64,000 nt of DNA, taken from the NCBI GenBank assembly GCA_045047085.1, contig JASFYT010000002.1, positions 18,859-82,858 of the forward strand. The letters are read 5' to 3'. The notes under the pieces were generated by a model, which ran no database searches, had not been told where the DNA came from, and was given only the letters and a program-made list of their open reading frames with translations. The translations under genes and the position numbers were made by a program. This DNA is from GCA-2401155 sp045047085 (lineage in GTDB: Bacteria; Pseudomonadota; Alphaproteobacteria; Rhizobiales; Rhizobiaceae). Shown here one piece after another: positions 52,209 to 59,905 of the stretch (position 1 is its first letter; each line of letters starts with the position of its first letter).

Positions 52209-55200
52209 ATGGCTACCAACAAGATGTTAATAGACGCCTCCCACCCGGAAGAAACCCGGGTTGCGGTAGTGCGTGGCAATCGTGTAGAAGAATTTGATTT
52301 TGAAAGTCAGGAAAAAAGACAACTCCGTGGCAATATATATCTGGCGAAAGTTACCCGTGTAGAACCTTCTCTACAGGCAGCTTTTGTGGACTATGGCGGC
52401 AATCGCCACGGCTTTCTGGCCTTTAGTGAAATCCACCCGGACTATTACCAAATCCCTATCGCTGACCGTGTTGCCCTGCTTGAAGCAGAGGCCGAAGACG
52501 CGCGCGCTTCACGTGCGGAAGATGACGAACGTGATGCAGCTTCTGAATCTAATCAAGAGAACGAGGCTGTTGAAGCCTCCGAAGGTGATGAAGAAGAAGC
52601 TGAGGTAAAGAAACCAAAAAGAGCACGGCGTCCAAGACGCCGTTCCAAGGCTAAAACTGCGGAAGCATCAGAAGATAGTGATGCACCACAGGAAGCCGAA
52701 GGAGAGACAGTGGGAGCTGTCGAAGAAACTCCAGAAAAAGCTTCTGGCGTTGAAGAGGTTGTTGCAAGCGAAGAAGCCGCTGACGAAAAACCAAAGCGTA
52801 GCAATCGACGCCCGAGAAAAGCAAAAACGGTAGAAGTGGCAAGTGATGCCGCCGAAAGCGATGCATCAGACGCAGATGGTGATGAGGATAGCGATCCAAA
52901 AATCATGTCTGCGATTGTTGAGATGGATTCAATTTCAGAACCGGCCTCCGAGCCAGATGATGAAAGTGAAGAGCCATCAGATGACGGCGAAGAAGAGCCT
53001 GTTGCAGAAAAGCCAAAACGGCGCACAACAAGACGAAAAAGTACTCCCAAGAAAACCGAAGAGGTTGAAGCTTCTGCAGATGAAGAGAAAACTTTTGAGG
53101 AAGCGGAAGCGCCTGCTGAACCTGTAGCTGTTGAAGAGGAAACTCCGAAGCCAAAACGGCGCACAACCAGGCGCAAACCTAAAAAGGTTGAGGAAGAGGC
53201 CGTCGAAGCCAAATCCGTGCCGGAAGCGAAGGATGAGTCCGAAGCTGAACCCGTTGTAGAGATTGAAGCATCTGAACCAGTTGAAGCAAAATCTGACGAC
53301 GAGCCTGCTGAAGAACCTAGAAAGCGTCGTTCTCGCCGGTCCAGAAAAGGCACCAAGAAAACGGAAGCGGTTGAAGTTGATTCGGAAGAAAACGGCAATG
53401 GTGATGACGACGTAGAATCCGTTGGTCAGGAAGATGCGCAAGAGGAAATCCCTCCAGTTCGCCGCAGAAGTCGTAAACAATATAAAATTCAGGAAGTGAT
53501 CAAGCGCAGGCAAGTGTTGCTTGTTCAGGTCGTGAAGGAAGAACGCGGCAATAAGGGCGCGGCCCTTACTACCTATCTGTCTCTAGCTGGACGTTATTCC
53601 GTGCTGATGCCAAACACGGCTCGGGGCGGCGGAATTTCCCGCAAAATCACTCATTCCGGTGATCGCAAGCGCCTCAAGGCCATTGCCAATGAATTGGCGG
53701 TTCCAGAAGGCATGGGTGTCATTTTGCGTACGGCAGGTGCGGCTCGTACAAAAGCTGAAATCACCCGTGATTTTGACTATCTAATGCGGCTTTGGGAAAA
53801 GGTTCGTAATTTGACACTCTCCTCTTCTGCGCCTTGTCTCGTTTATGAAGAAGGCAGTTTGGTCAAACGTTCCATTCGCGATCTCTATAATAAGGATATT
53901 GGTGAGATTCTGGTTTCTGGTGAAGCAGGCTACGGTGAAGCGAAAGACTTCATGGAAATGCTGATGCCTGACCATGTGGACAATGTGAAATTGTTTGATG
54001 AATCCCAGACACTGTTCAGCAAATTTGGTGTTGAAGCCCATCTGGAACAGATGGTTACGCCACAAGTGACGCTGAAGTCCGGTGGCTATCTGGTGATCAA
54101 CCAGACCGAAGCACTGGTTGCGATCGATGTGAACTCCGGGCGCTCAACCCGCGAACATTCAATTGAAGATACAGCCTATCAAACCAATCTGGAGGCAGCG
54201 GAAGAAGTTGCCCGCCAGCTGAGATTACGTGATCTTGCCGGATTGATTGTGATCGATTTCATCGACATGGAAGAGAAGCGTAACAATCGCAACGTTGAAA
54301 AACGGATGAAAGATTGCCTGAAAAACGATAGGGCCCGTATTCAGGTCGGACGTATTTCGCATTTCGGCCTGATGGAAATGTCACGCCAGCGTATTCGTGC
54401 CAGCGTGCTGGAAAGCACTATGGATGTCTGCCCGCATTGCGCGGGACTGGGCCATATTCGTTCAGACTCTTCAATTTCGCTCCATGTGTTCCGCTCGATT
54501 GAGGAATATTTGGCGAAGCATTCACGCTTTGATGTGTTGGTGAAAACCACACCGGTGATTGCTTTGAGCATTCTCAACCAGAAACGTCAGGCCCTTATGG
54601 AACTTGAAGAACGTTATGGTCTGAAAATCCTGATTGAAGGCGATATGAACATTCAGGGGCAGGAATTTAAGGTTGAAAAAGGCGAGCCTGCACAAGGCAA
54701 GCCGAAAAAACAGTCCCATATTGATGTGAATAGCGGTGCTGCACCTGAAAGTGATGGCGAGCACAACTCAAATGATGAGGAAGGCGGCGAACGCAAAAAG
54801 CGCCGTCGTAGACGTCGTGGCCGGGGTCGCTCCGAAACGAACGAAGAGAACGGTTCTGAACAGCAGGAAGATTCTGCCAACGAAAAACCTGCCGAAATTT
54901 CTGAAGAGCCTGTCTCACAGGAAGTTACTGAGGCAAATGATGGCGAAGAGGAAAGCAATACAAAACGCCGTCGCCGCCGTGGCAAACGTGGTGGCAAGCG
55001 CAATTTATCTGCTGACACTCAAAGCAATGAAGATAGCGAAGATAACGGTAGTGCTGAAGAGTCTGCGCCTGCGACTGAAGACGTTGTAGCAAGCGAAGAA
55101 ATTGCTGAAGAAAAGCCAAAGCGTGTCGGTAGACGCCCAAGAAAGGCGAAATCAGAAGAAGTGGCAAACGATGCTGTTGCAACTGATGACACTGTTACAG

Positions 55201-55400
55201 AAACCGCTGCACCGATGGAAGAAGTTGTCGAGATTGACGCAGAAGCCTCCGATTCAAAAGGGCGCAATACACGACGTCCACGCAATCAGGCTGAAGCATC
55301 TACTGCTCAACCTGTGGTTCAGTCTTCTAGCGAGAATGTTGAAGAAAAGCCGAAGAAAAAGGGCGGCTGGTGGAGCCGTGCTGGTGGGTTCTTTAATTAG
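52209..55400 (+). CDS. rne: Ribonuclease E with large repeat-rich insertion
   Basis: A 1063-residue RNase E, the main endonuclease of mRNA decay and rRNA/tRNA processing. The N-terminus (DASHPEETRVAVVRGNRVEE, then GNIYLAKVTRVEPSLQAAFV) begins the S1 domain. After about residue 91 the S1 fold is interrupted by about 335 acidic/basic low-complexity residues rich in Glu, Ala and KPKRRTTRR-type motifs, resuming near residue 427 (IQEVIKRRQVLLVQVVKEER). The catalytic DNase I-like part has VAIDVNSGRSTRE and VIDFIDMEE, and the zinc link is CPHCAGLGH. The C-terminal arm is again charged, with RRRGRGR-type segments for RNA or degradosome binding, and ends WWSRAGGFFN. ATG 52209 lies 10 bases after GGAG. 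Confidence 0.95.
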   Translation: MATNKMLIDASHPEETRVAVVRGNRVEEFDFESQEKRQLRGNIYLAKVTRVEPSLQAAFVDYGGNRHGFLAFSEIHPDYYQIPIADRVALLEAEAEDARASRAEDDERDAASESNQENEAVEASEGDEEEAEVKKPKRARRPRRRSKAKTAEASEDSDAPQEAEGETVGAVEETPEKASGVEEVVASEEAADEKPKRSNRRPRKAKTVEVASDAAESDASDADGDEDSDPKIMSAIVEMDSISEPASEPDDESEEPSDDGEEEPVAEKPKRRTTRRKSTPKKTEEVEASADEEKTFEEAEAPAEPVAVEEETPKPKRRTTRRKPKKVEEEAVEAKSVPEAKDESEAEPVVEIEASEPVEAKSDDEPAEEPRKRRSRRSRKGTKKTEAVEVDSEENGNGDDDVESVGQEDAQEEIPPVRRRSRKQYKIQEVIKRRQVLLVQVVKEERGNKGAALTTYLSLAGRYSVLMPNTARGGGISRKITHSGDRKRLKAIANELAVPEGMGVILRTAGAARTKAEITRDFDYLMRLWEKVRNLTLSSSAPCLVYEEGSLVKRSIRDLYNKDIGEILVSGEAGYGEAKDFMEMLMPDHVDNVKLFDESQTLFSKFGVEAHLEQMVTPQVTLKSGGYLVINQTEALVAIDVNSGRSTREHSIEDTAYQTNLEAAEEVARQLRLRDLAGLIVIDFIDMEEKRNNRNVEKRMKDCLKNDRARIQVGRISHFGLMEMSRQRIRASVLESTMDVCPHCAGLGHIRSDSSISLHVFRSIEEYLAKHSRFDVLVKTTPVIALSILNQKRQALMELEERYGLKILIEGDMNIQGQEFKVEKGEPAQGKPKKQSHIDVNSGAAPESDGEHNSNDEEGGERKKRRRRRRGRGRSETNEENGSEQQEDSANEKPAEISEEPVSQEVTEANDGEEESNTKRRRRRGKRGGKRNLSADTQSNEDSEDNGSAEESAPATEDVVASEEIAEEKPKRVGRRPRKAKSEEVANDAVATDDTVTETAAPMEEVVEIDAEASDSKGRNTRRPRNQAEASTAQPVVQSSSENVEEKPKKKGGWWSRAGGFFN
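52749..52872 (+). repeat. Repeat module in the RNase E S1 insertion (copy 1)
   Basis: Encodes VEEVVASEEAADEKPKRSNR and RPRKAKTVEVASDAAESD (residues about 181-220). A close copy lies in the C-terminal arm at about 55077-55190. Confidence 0.75.
55077..55190 (+). repeat. Repeat module in the RNase E C-terminal arm (copy 2)
   Basis: Encodes EDVVASEEIAEEKPKRVGR and RPRKAKSEEVANDAVATDD (residues about 957-994). It matches copy 1 in DNA as well as protein sequence. Confidence 0.75.
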
Positions 55401-55466
55401 GGCCAAAGCTTTATATTAAGAACATTGGGGCTGGATCTGATTGGATCTGGCCCTTTTTGCATCAGA

Positions 55467-55904
55467 TTATAATAGGCCGAGATTTGCCAATTCAGAGCGC
55501 AATTCCGGTGGTAGAGCGTGAATGCCACCCGCCATGTTACCGAGATCACGCGGGGCATCTTCCGCTTTCAGATAGCGCCACCCTTGAAAAGCTCGGCGTG
55601 GTTGCCATTCAGTCATGATGAGGCGAGGTTCCATTACCAAATCGCAGCGTTTGATGCCTTGAGTATCAGTGAACGGTCGGATGTCCACCAGCATCTGGCG
55701 CACCTGCACCTTACCTTTGATTACCCAATAGAGAGAACCGCCATCCAGCAATTCTACACCCCGCTTCGGCATCATACGGGTTGTATGGATTGGTTCATGG
55801 CGCTGGCCGATGGCACGTTTTTCAGAAATGCGAAAATCCAGATGTGCCTGTAGCTCCTCAACCGAGGCTATACCAACACAAAGCTTTACAAGATTTAGGG
55901 CCAT
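55467..55904 (-). CDS. DUF1489 family protein
   Basis: A 145-residue soluble protein. NLVKLCVGIASVEELQAH at the start, HTTRMMPKRGVELLDGGSLY, WVIKGKVQVRQMLVDIRPF and PRRAFQGWRYLKAEDAPRDL are the conserved blocks of DUF1489, which is largely restricted to alphaproteobacteria. The function is unknown. It is convergent with rne (66 bases apart) and 66 bases downstream of sdaA. Confidence 0.88.
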   Translation of the reverse strand: MALNLVKLCVGIASVEELQAHLDFRISEKRAIGQRHEPIHTTRMMPKRGVELLDGGSLYWVIKGKVQVRQMLVDIRPFTDTQGIKRCDLVMEPRLIMTEWQPRRAFQGWRYLKAEDAPRDLGNMAGGIHALPPELRSELANLGLL

Positions 55905-55970
55905 TGCAGGAGTTTAGAAGGTTAGAGCAATAGATGAAACTCACCATCGGATTTTTCCACACTCAGATTC

Positions 55971-57368
55971 TTAACATTCGACCACATTGACCGCCAGGCC
56001 GCCAAGGCTGGTTTCCTTATAGCGTTCATTCATATCGCGGCCGGTGTCCCGCATTGTCTTGATGCAGGCATCCAGCGATACGAAATGGGTGCCATCACCC
56101 TTCATAGCCAATGAGGCGGCGGATACAGCCTTGATTGCACCCATGCCGTTGCGCTCAATGCACGGCACTTGCACTAGGCCACCAATCGGGTCGCATGTCA
56201 TGCCAAGGTGGTGCTCCAAGGCGATTTCTGCTGCATTTTCCACTTGTGCGGGTGTTCCGCCCATGATTGCGGCAAGGCCAGCTGCAGCCATTGCGGAAGC
56301 GGCGCCTATTTCGCCCTGACAACCCACCTCAGCGCCTGAAATAGAGGCGTTATGTTTTATGATTCCTCCAATAGCAGAAGCAGTTAGCAGGAATTCTTCA
56401 ATGATAGAATCATCTGTTTCCGGGAAGAATTTCAAATAATAACTTATGGTTGCCGGAATGACACCTGCCGCACCATTAGTGGGTGCGGTAACGACTCTGC
56501 CGCCGGAAGCATTTTCTTCGTTCACAGCCATGGCAAAGGCCTGCAACCAGTCGTTGGCCAATAATGGGTTGGGTTTATTGTTCTGCCAATCTTCCAGCAG
56601 CTTGTCGCGAATATTTCCCGCGCGCCGTTTTACCTTCAATCCGCCGGGCAACTCGCCTTTGGCCTCGAAACCTTTTTCCACGCAAGAATTCATCACACCC
56701 CAAATTTCCGACAATCCGCGGGAAAGTGCTTCTGCCTTCATCGAAATGGTCTCGTTTTGCAACTTCATTTTGCTTATGGAAAGGCCGGAATCTTCCGCCA
56801 TGGCCAACATCTGATCAGCATTTTCAAACGGGAAAGGCACGTTGACCAGTGCCGGGCTTTTGTATTCATCTGCCTGGGCAAGCTCTTGCTCACTAAGGAT
56901 GAAGCCGCCGCCGACGGAATAGTAAATCCGTTTCAACAACATGCGGCCATCGGCAGCGTAGGCGTTGAAGGTCATTCCGTTAGAATGACCGGGCAGGATT
57001 GTGTCGTAGTCGAATATCAGATCGGTTTCCGGGGAAAATTTGTAGTCCGGGTGTCCGTCAGGAGATACTTTGTTCCGGCGCATCACTGATGCAATTGCAG
57101 CATCTGCTTCTTCTTGCTTTACCTTCGAGGGTGATTTGCCTGCCAATCCCAATATAATCGCACGGTCGGTGGCATGCCCCTTGCCAGTAAAGGCCAGAGA
57201 ACCATGCAGAGAAACGGAAATGCGTGCCACTCCGTCAGAAGCAGGCCGGGGCCAATCGCCGTTTAAAATTTCGTCGAGAAAGCGGCTCGCAGCCACCATC
57301 GGCCCAACAGTGTGGGACGAAGACGGGCCAATGCCAATTTTAAAAAGGTCGAATACAGATAAGAACAT
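55971..57368 (-). CDS. sdaA: L-serine ammonia-lyase (iron-sulfur)
   Basis: A 465-residue single-chain L-serine dehydratase producing pyruvate and ammonia. Both beta (SVFDLFKIGIGPSSSHTVGP) and alpha (GRVVTAPTNGAAGVIPATIS, EHHLGMTCDPIGGLVQVPCI) parts are fused. Cysteines in TCDPIGG and QVPCIERN and in LDACIKTM are the expected cluster ligands. The protein ends in Cys (NVVEC); in the Legionella enzyme a C-terminal cysteine inserts into the active site as a cluster ligand, and the same is plausible here. It lies 32 bases downstream of a rhodanese gene, probably in the same transcript. Confidence 0.93.
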   Translation of the reverse strand: MFLSVFDLFKIGIGPSSSHTVGPMVAASRFLDEILNGDWPRPASDGVARISVSLHGSLAFTGKGHATDRAIILGLAGKSPSKVKQEEADAAIASVMRRNKVSPDGHPDYKFSPETDLIFDYDTILPGHSNGMTFNAYAADGRMLLKRIYYSVGGGFILSEQELAQADEYKSPALVNVPFPFENADQMLAMAEDSGLSISKMKLQNETISMKAEALSRGLSEIWGVMNSCVEKGFEAKGELPGGLKVKRRAGNIRDKLLEDWQNNKPNPLLANDWLQAFAMAVNEENASGGRVVTAPTNGAAGVIPATISYYLKFFPETDDSIIEEFLLTASAIGGIIKHNASISGAEVGCQGEIGAASAMAAAGLAAIMGGTPAQVENAAEIALEHHLGMTCDPIGGLVQVPCIERNGMGAIKAVSAASLAMKGDGTHFVSLDACIKTMRDTGRDMNERYKETSLGGLAVNVVEC

Positions 57369-57400
57369 TTTATTTCCCAGGATAAATTGATTTGAGAAAC

Positions 57401-57799
57401 TTACTTTGTTGATTTTTCGATCAGGGTCGCGCCTGCGTCTTTCATTGCTCCAAAGCCGCCATCGATGTGGGCAATATTATCAAATCCCATGTCCATCAAC
57501 GATTTTGCAGCCAAAGCAGAGCGCCATCCAGCGGCACAAAATAGGATGTAGGTTTGATCTTCATTAGCAAAAACCTCCCGATGGTAGGGACTTTCCTCAT
57601 CAAACCAGAATTCGAGCATGCCGCGCGGAGCATGGACCGCATCTTCAATGCGCCCTTCCCGGTCTAGTTCACGAATATCCCGAATATCGACAAGCAAGGC
57701 ATTGCCATCCTTTTGAGCGGCAAGCGCTTCATCAGGGGAATGGGTTTTAATCTGCTCATTGGCTTTCGCGACCAGATCTTTAACGCCGATTTTTACCAT
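57401..57799 (-). CDS. Single-domain rhodanese-like protein
   Basis: A 132-residue cytoplasmic sulfurtransferase-type domain. The strand motif LLVDIRDIRELDREGRIEDA, HAPRGMLEFW, and the active loop FCAAGWRSALAAKSL with catalytic cysteine identify the family. GFDNIAHIDGGFGAMKDAG ends the fold. Its sulfur acceptor is unknown. ATG 57799 has AAGGA upstream; the 30-residue extension to 57889 is not conserved-looking and overlaps a repeated element. It is followed closely by sdaA. Confidence 0.88.
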   Translation of the reverse strand: MVKIGVKDLVAKANEQIKTHSPDEALAAQKDGNALLVDIRDIRELDREGRIEDAVHAPRGMLEFWFDEESPYHREVFANEDQTYILFCAAGWRSALAAKSLMDMGFDNIAHIDGGFGAMKDAGATLIEKSTK

Positions 57800-58329
57800 T
57801 ATTTCGATCCTTGCTGTGGGAAATTCACTTGCCACAATTCTAGCGGCAAAAATGCAATAAAAAAAGGTCGGCTTGGGAGAATCAGTCAATATTGTTTGCG
57901 TTCGTCAAGTTTCTGCAGGCGCAGGGGAAACACGTCCTTAGAAATCATTGAAGTCTTTCGAACACTCCCCGCACCTTCCTTGCCCTCCAATTGAGTAGGG
58001 TGAACAATGATCAACAATAATGAACCAGAAATATTTGCAAAAAGGGGCTGCTTGTTGTCCTGTTTTTCGTGGCCTTTCTACTCACCGGCCTACCACGCAG
58101 TGAATAGGACGGGAAAAACAGGTATCGGACAAATATTGATTTGATTGGTAAGCGAAACTAACACCCATGCAAGTCAAATCAGTCTGTATTGCAAAAACCA
58201 GTGTATTTGATAGACAAGGAAATGGAAGACGATTATCCAAATATTTTCATTGCTCTATTTATCACTCTGAATATCGAGTTAGTAGAAACTGTTGGACTAC
58301 TTAATTAGAGTAACTTAGCGGAGAACATT
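57800..58329. other. Gene-poor region upstream of the rhodanese gene
   Basis: About 530 AT-rich bases without a convincing gene. They hold a 27-base element (57855-57881) nearly identical to one at 59436-59462. A 10-base inverted repeat is also present (CCTGTTTTTC at 58059-58068 with GAAAAACAGG at 58113-58122). Around 58020-58107 a short hydrophobic reading frame appears split by a one-base phase change. The stretch looks like decayed or accessory DNA. Confidence 0.5.
57855..57881. repeat. Dispersed 27-base element, copy 1
   Basis: Begins CAATAAAAAAAGG and ends GCTTGGGAGAA. It differs from the copy at 59436-59462 in two positions. This copy lacks the second arm of the terminator hairpin. Confidence 0.75.
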
Positions 58330-58710
58330 ATGTTAGTTAGAATACTATCAACAGTGGCAATTTTATTCGTGACTTCATATTCACCGGTCATGGCGGGGAA
58401 TACAAGCGGCTGGTTTGGCATTAGTAAATTCCGACAAATTACAAAATCGGCTCGCAGAACGGGAAAAATTCCTGTGTCAATAAAATGTAGAAATCACCCA
58501 CGTGCCAAAATATCCGTACGGCCTCAGTTCAAGGTAGAGTTCAAGAAAAATACCTCCAATATAAGTTGGAGTATCTCCGGCGTTCCGGCCACAATACCAA
58601 AAAATCATCCTGATAACGGTAGGTTGGTTTCATACAGTTTATTTAAGATCCGCAAAAGCAAAGGCTCTTATCATAAAGGACTTTATACATGCGCCATTTT
58701 TTATCGTTAG
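58330..58710 (+). CDS. Secreted basic protein of unknown function
   Basis: A 126-residue protein with a signal peptide (ILSTVAILFVTSYSPVMAGN). The mature part is lysine/arginine-rich (KFRQITKSARRTGKIPVSIK, ISVRPQFKVEFKKNTSN) with two cysteines (IKCRN and YTCAIF) that could form one disulfide. No family was recognised. ATG 58330 follows GGAGA. The DNA is more AT-rich than the neighbouring housekeeping genes, and it sits among repeats and gene debris, which suggests an accessory or acquired gene. Confidence 0.65.
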   Translation: MLVRILSTVAILFVTSYSPVMAGNTSGWFGISKFRQITKSARRTGKIPVSIKCRNHPRAKISVRPQFKVEFKKNTSNISWSISGVPATIPKNHPDNGRLVSYSLFKIRKSKGSYHKGLYTCAIFYR

Positions 58711-58763
58711 ATCACTCGATCTCGAAAGTTTATGATGTAAGCTAAATTTAAACCTCCCTCAGA

Positions 58764-59072
58764 ATGGCAAAGAGAAGCACTACCCTTGCAAGTATCAATC
58801 CAAATATTGTCAATACTTGGCAGATTGATCCAATGAACCACGTCGCGATAATTATTCTAATTATATTGTTTTTCTATTTATTTTTTAGACACGTAATTTT
58901 GGTCGTGATGGTCCTTGATATCATCTTCAGTTGGTTGCGCAAATATAGTTGGTTTCCAAATGAAGGCAAACGTTGGAAAACGTTCATTAATTGGGTTATC
59001 GCTATTGGGCTATTATTGGGATACTCAGCCATAGGTATATCAGCAGGTTGGCTAGAATTTTTAAAAGAGTAA
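58764..59072 (+). CDS. Small membrane protein of unknown function
   Basis: A 102-residue protein with a strongly hydrophobic helix pair (HVAIIILIILFFYLFF, then VILVVMVLDIIFSWL), a basic loop (RKYSWFPNEGKRWKTF) and a final helix (WVIAIGLLLGYSAIGISAG). No ribosome site precedes ATG 58764; ATG 58833 (MNHVAII) is an alternative start. It lies 53 bases after the secreted-protein gene. Composition is AT-rich. Confidence 0.5.
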   Translation: MAKRSTTLASINPNIVNTWQIDPMNHVAIIILIILFFYLFFRHVILVVMVLDIIFSWLRKYSWFPNEGKRWKTFINWVIAIGLLLGYSAIGISAGWLEFLKE

Positions 59073-59140
59073 CTGCCGTTGAATTTTCAGGAGAGTCTAT
59101 CACCGAGGGCTCAGAGTGGACATTCTTGTCCCACGAGCGA

Positions 59141-59368
59141 TCAAACCTTCACCCCAATAACCCCACCCGCTATTTCCCCATGGGGCAAGCCTGAATAAGA
59201 AACAGACACCCGAACATCTTTGCCACCGCACTCAGTGCTTACGGCTTTGATCTTCGTCTCAAGCCCCCAAAGGCAATCCTTGTTCTGGTTTTTGCCCTAC
59301 GCTGCTAAGCTGGGAAAATGGGCGCGGCCGTTTGTTTCAACAAGTGTGTATAGCTGCAAAAAGCGCAC
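59141..59368 (-). pseudogene. C-terminal gene remnant interrupted by TAG
   Basis: Read on the minus strand from GTG 59368, the frame gives VRFLQLYTLVETNGRAHFPS, then LAA, a TAG at 59299-59297, and continues GKNQNKDCLWGLETKIKAVS, TECGGKDVRVSVSYSGLPHG and EIAGGVIGVKV to TGA at 59143-59141. Both sides of the stop look protein-like, and the TAG could derive from CAG (Gln). No start with a ribosome site exists. I do not recognise the parent family. It could also be chance coding-like sequence. Confidence 0.4.
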
Positions 59369-59407
59369 CTAAGAACAAATATCAGCAATTTAGCAAATAA
59401 ACTCAAT

Positions 59408-59443
59408 TACAATGTGACAATAAAATACAATGTGACAATAAAA
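59408..59443. repeat. 18-base perfect tandem duplication
   Basis: TACAATGTGACAATAAAA occurs twice head to tail (59408-59425 and 59426-59443), directly beside the terminator at 59443-59473. Confidence 0.9.
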
Positions 59444-59462
59444 AAAGGCCAGCTTGGGAGAA
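59436..59462. repeat. Dispersed 27-base element, copy 2
   Basis: Same element as 57855-57881. Here it forms one arm and the loop of a terminator hairpin. Confidence 0.75.
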
Positions 59463-59473
59463 ACTGGCCTTTT
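59443..59473 (-). terminator. Terminator of the 41-residue membrane-protein gene
   Basis: AAAAGGCCAG (59443-59452) pairs with CTGGCCTTTT (59464-59473). On the minus strand it is followed by a run of seven T in all, 40 bases past the stop at 59513. It could also work from the + strand. Confidence 0.85.
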
Positions 59474-59512
59474 GAATTCTGAGCACCAACGCGTTTGTGG
59501 TGGATTTAGTTG

Positions 59513-59638
59513 TTATTTAATTGCGACCGTTATAACTTCTGGCGTGTTCAACATGCCTGCTACAAACAATACTACGCCGAATATCGCTATGGCGGTAAAT
59601 GCTACCGTCCACACCGAGCGTTCCGCTCTTTCTTCCAT
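59513..59638 (-). CDS. 41-residue single-helix membrane protein
   Basis: A short gene encoding MEERAERSVWTVAFTAIAIF followed by GVVLFVAGMLNTPEVITVAI and K. A charged N-terminus, one clear membrane helix and a short tail make it a typical bacterial micro-membrane protein. Support: a strong terminator follows on the same strand, and GGAA precedes the ATG. An alternative TTG start would add residues MEIL. An unrelated frame on this strand and one on the + strand overlap it but have no such context. The function is unknown. Confidence 0.62.
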   Translation of the reverse strand: MEERAERSVWTVAFTAIAIFGVVLFVAGMLNTPEVITVAIK

Positions 59639-59905
59639 CAATATTTCCAATTCGCCCTGTCAACTTTTGCCGAATTCCACCGGCTTTGGCGTTGATATAC
59701 CTTTGAGCAACCAACTTCGCAAGCAGAAAATTAACAATATTGTGACACTTCAAACATGGCAGTTATGCAAAGTTGTCAAGTGGCCAAATTCCACAATTAT
59801 GAGGGTTTTTTGGGCCTGTTTCGCAATTTTGTATTGGATTAACGCGTTGCCTTGGTGACAATTGCCTGTGGATCAATAATGTTAAGCAACAAACATGAGG
59901 GCCAG
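59639..59905. promoter_or_regulatory. Divergent region between the micro-protein and DUF599 gene
   Basis: About 270 bases that must hold both promoters. On the minus strand CTTGCG, 17 bases, GTATAT (near 59700-59725) could be a weak promoter for the micro-protein. No other signal was seen. Confidence 0.3.

Larger units (their letters stand above)
59073..59512. other. Debris region: gene remnant, tandem repeat, terminator
   Basis: About 440 bases without an intact gene. It contains a minus-strand gene fragment with an internal stop (59141-59368), an 18-base tandem duplication (59408-59443), and the terminator of the small membrane-protein gene to its right. Confidence 0.6.

Noticed and set aside
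51959..52297. Open frame overlapping the start of rne in another phase
   Set aside because: No family resemblance, weak start context, and it runs into the conserved RNase E N-terminus; more likely leader sequence.
52553..53398. A 281-residue serine-rich open frame antisense to rne
   Set aside because: It is a shadow of the Glu/Lys-rich insertion of RNase E; its composition simply mirrors GAA/GAG codons on the other strand.
57800..57889. 30-residue N-terminal extension of the rhodanese
   Set aside because: It is encoded across a dispersed repeat and does not belong to the rhodanese fold; ATG 57799 has its own ribosome site.
59454..59858. A 134-residue + strand open frame
   Set aside because: It begins inside a terminator, is antisense to the better supported 41-residue gene, and has no recognisable features.
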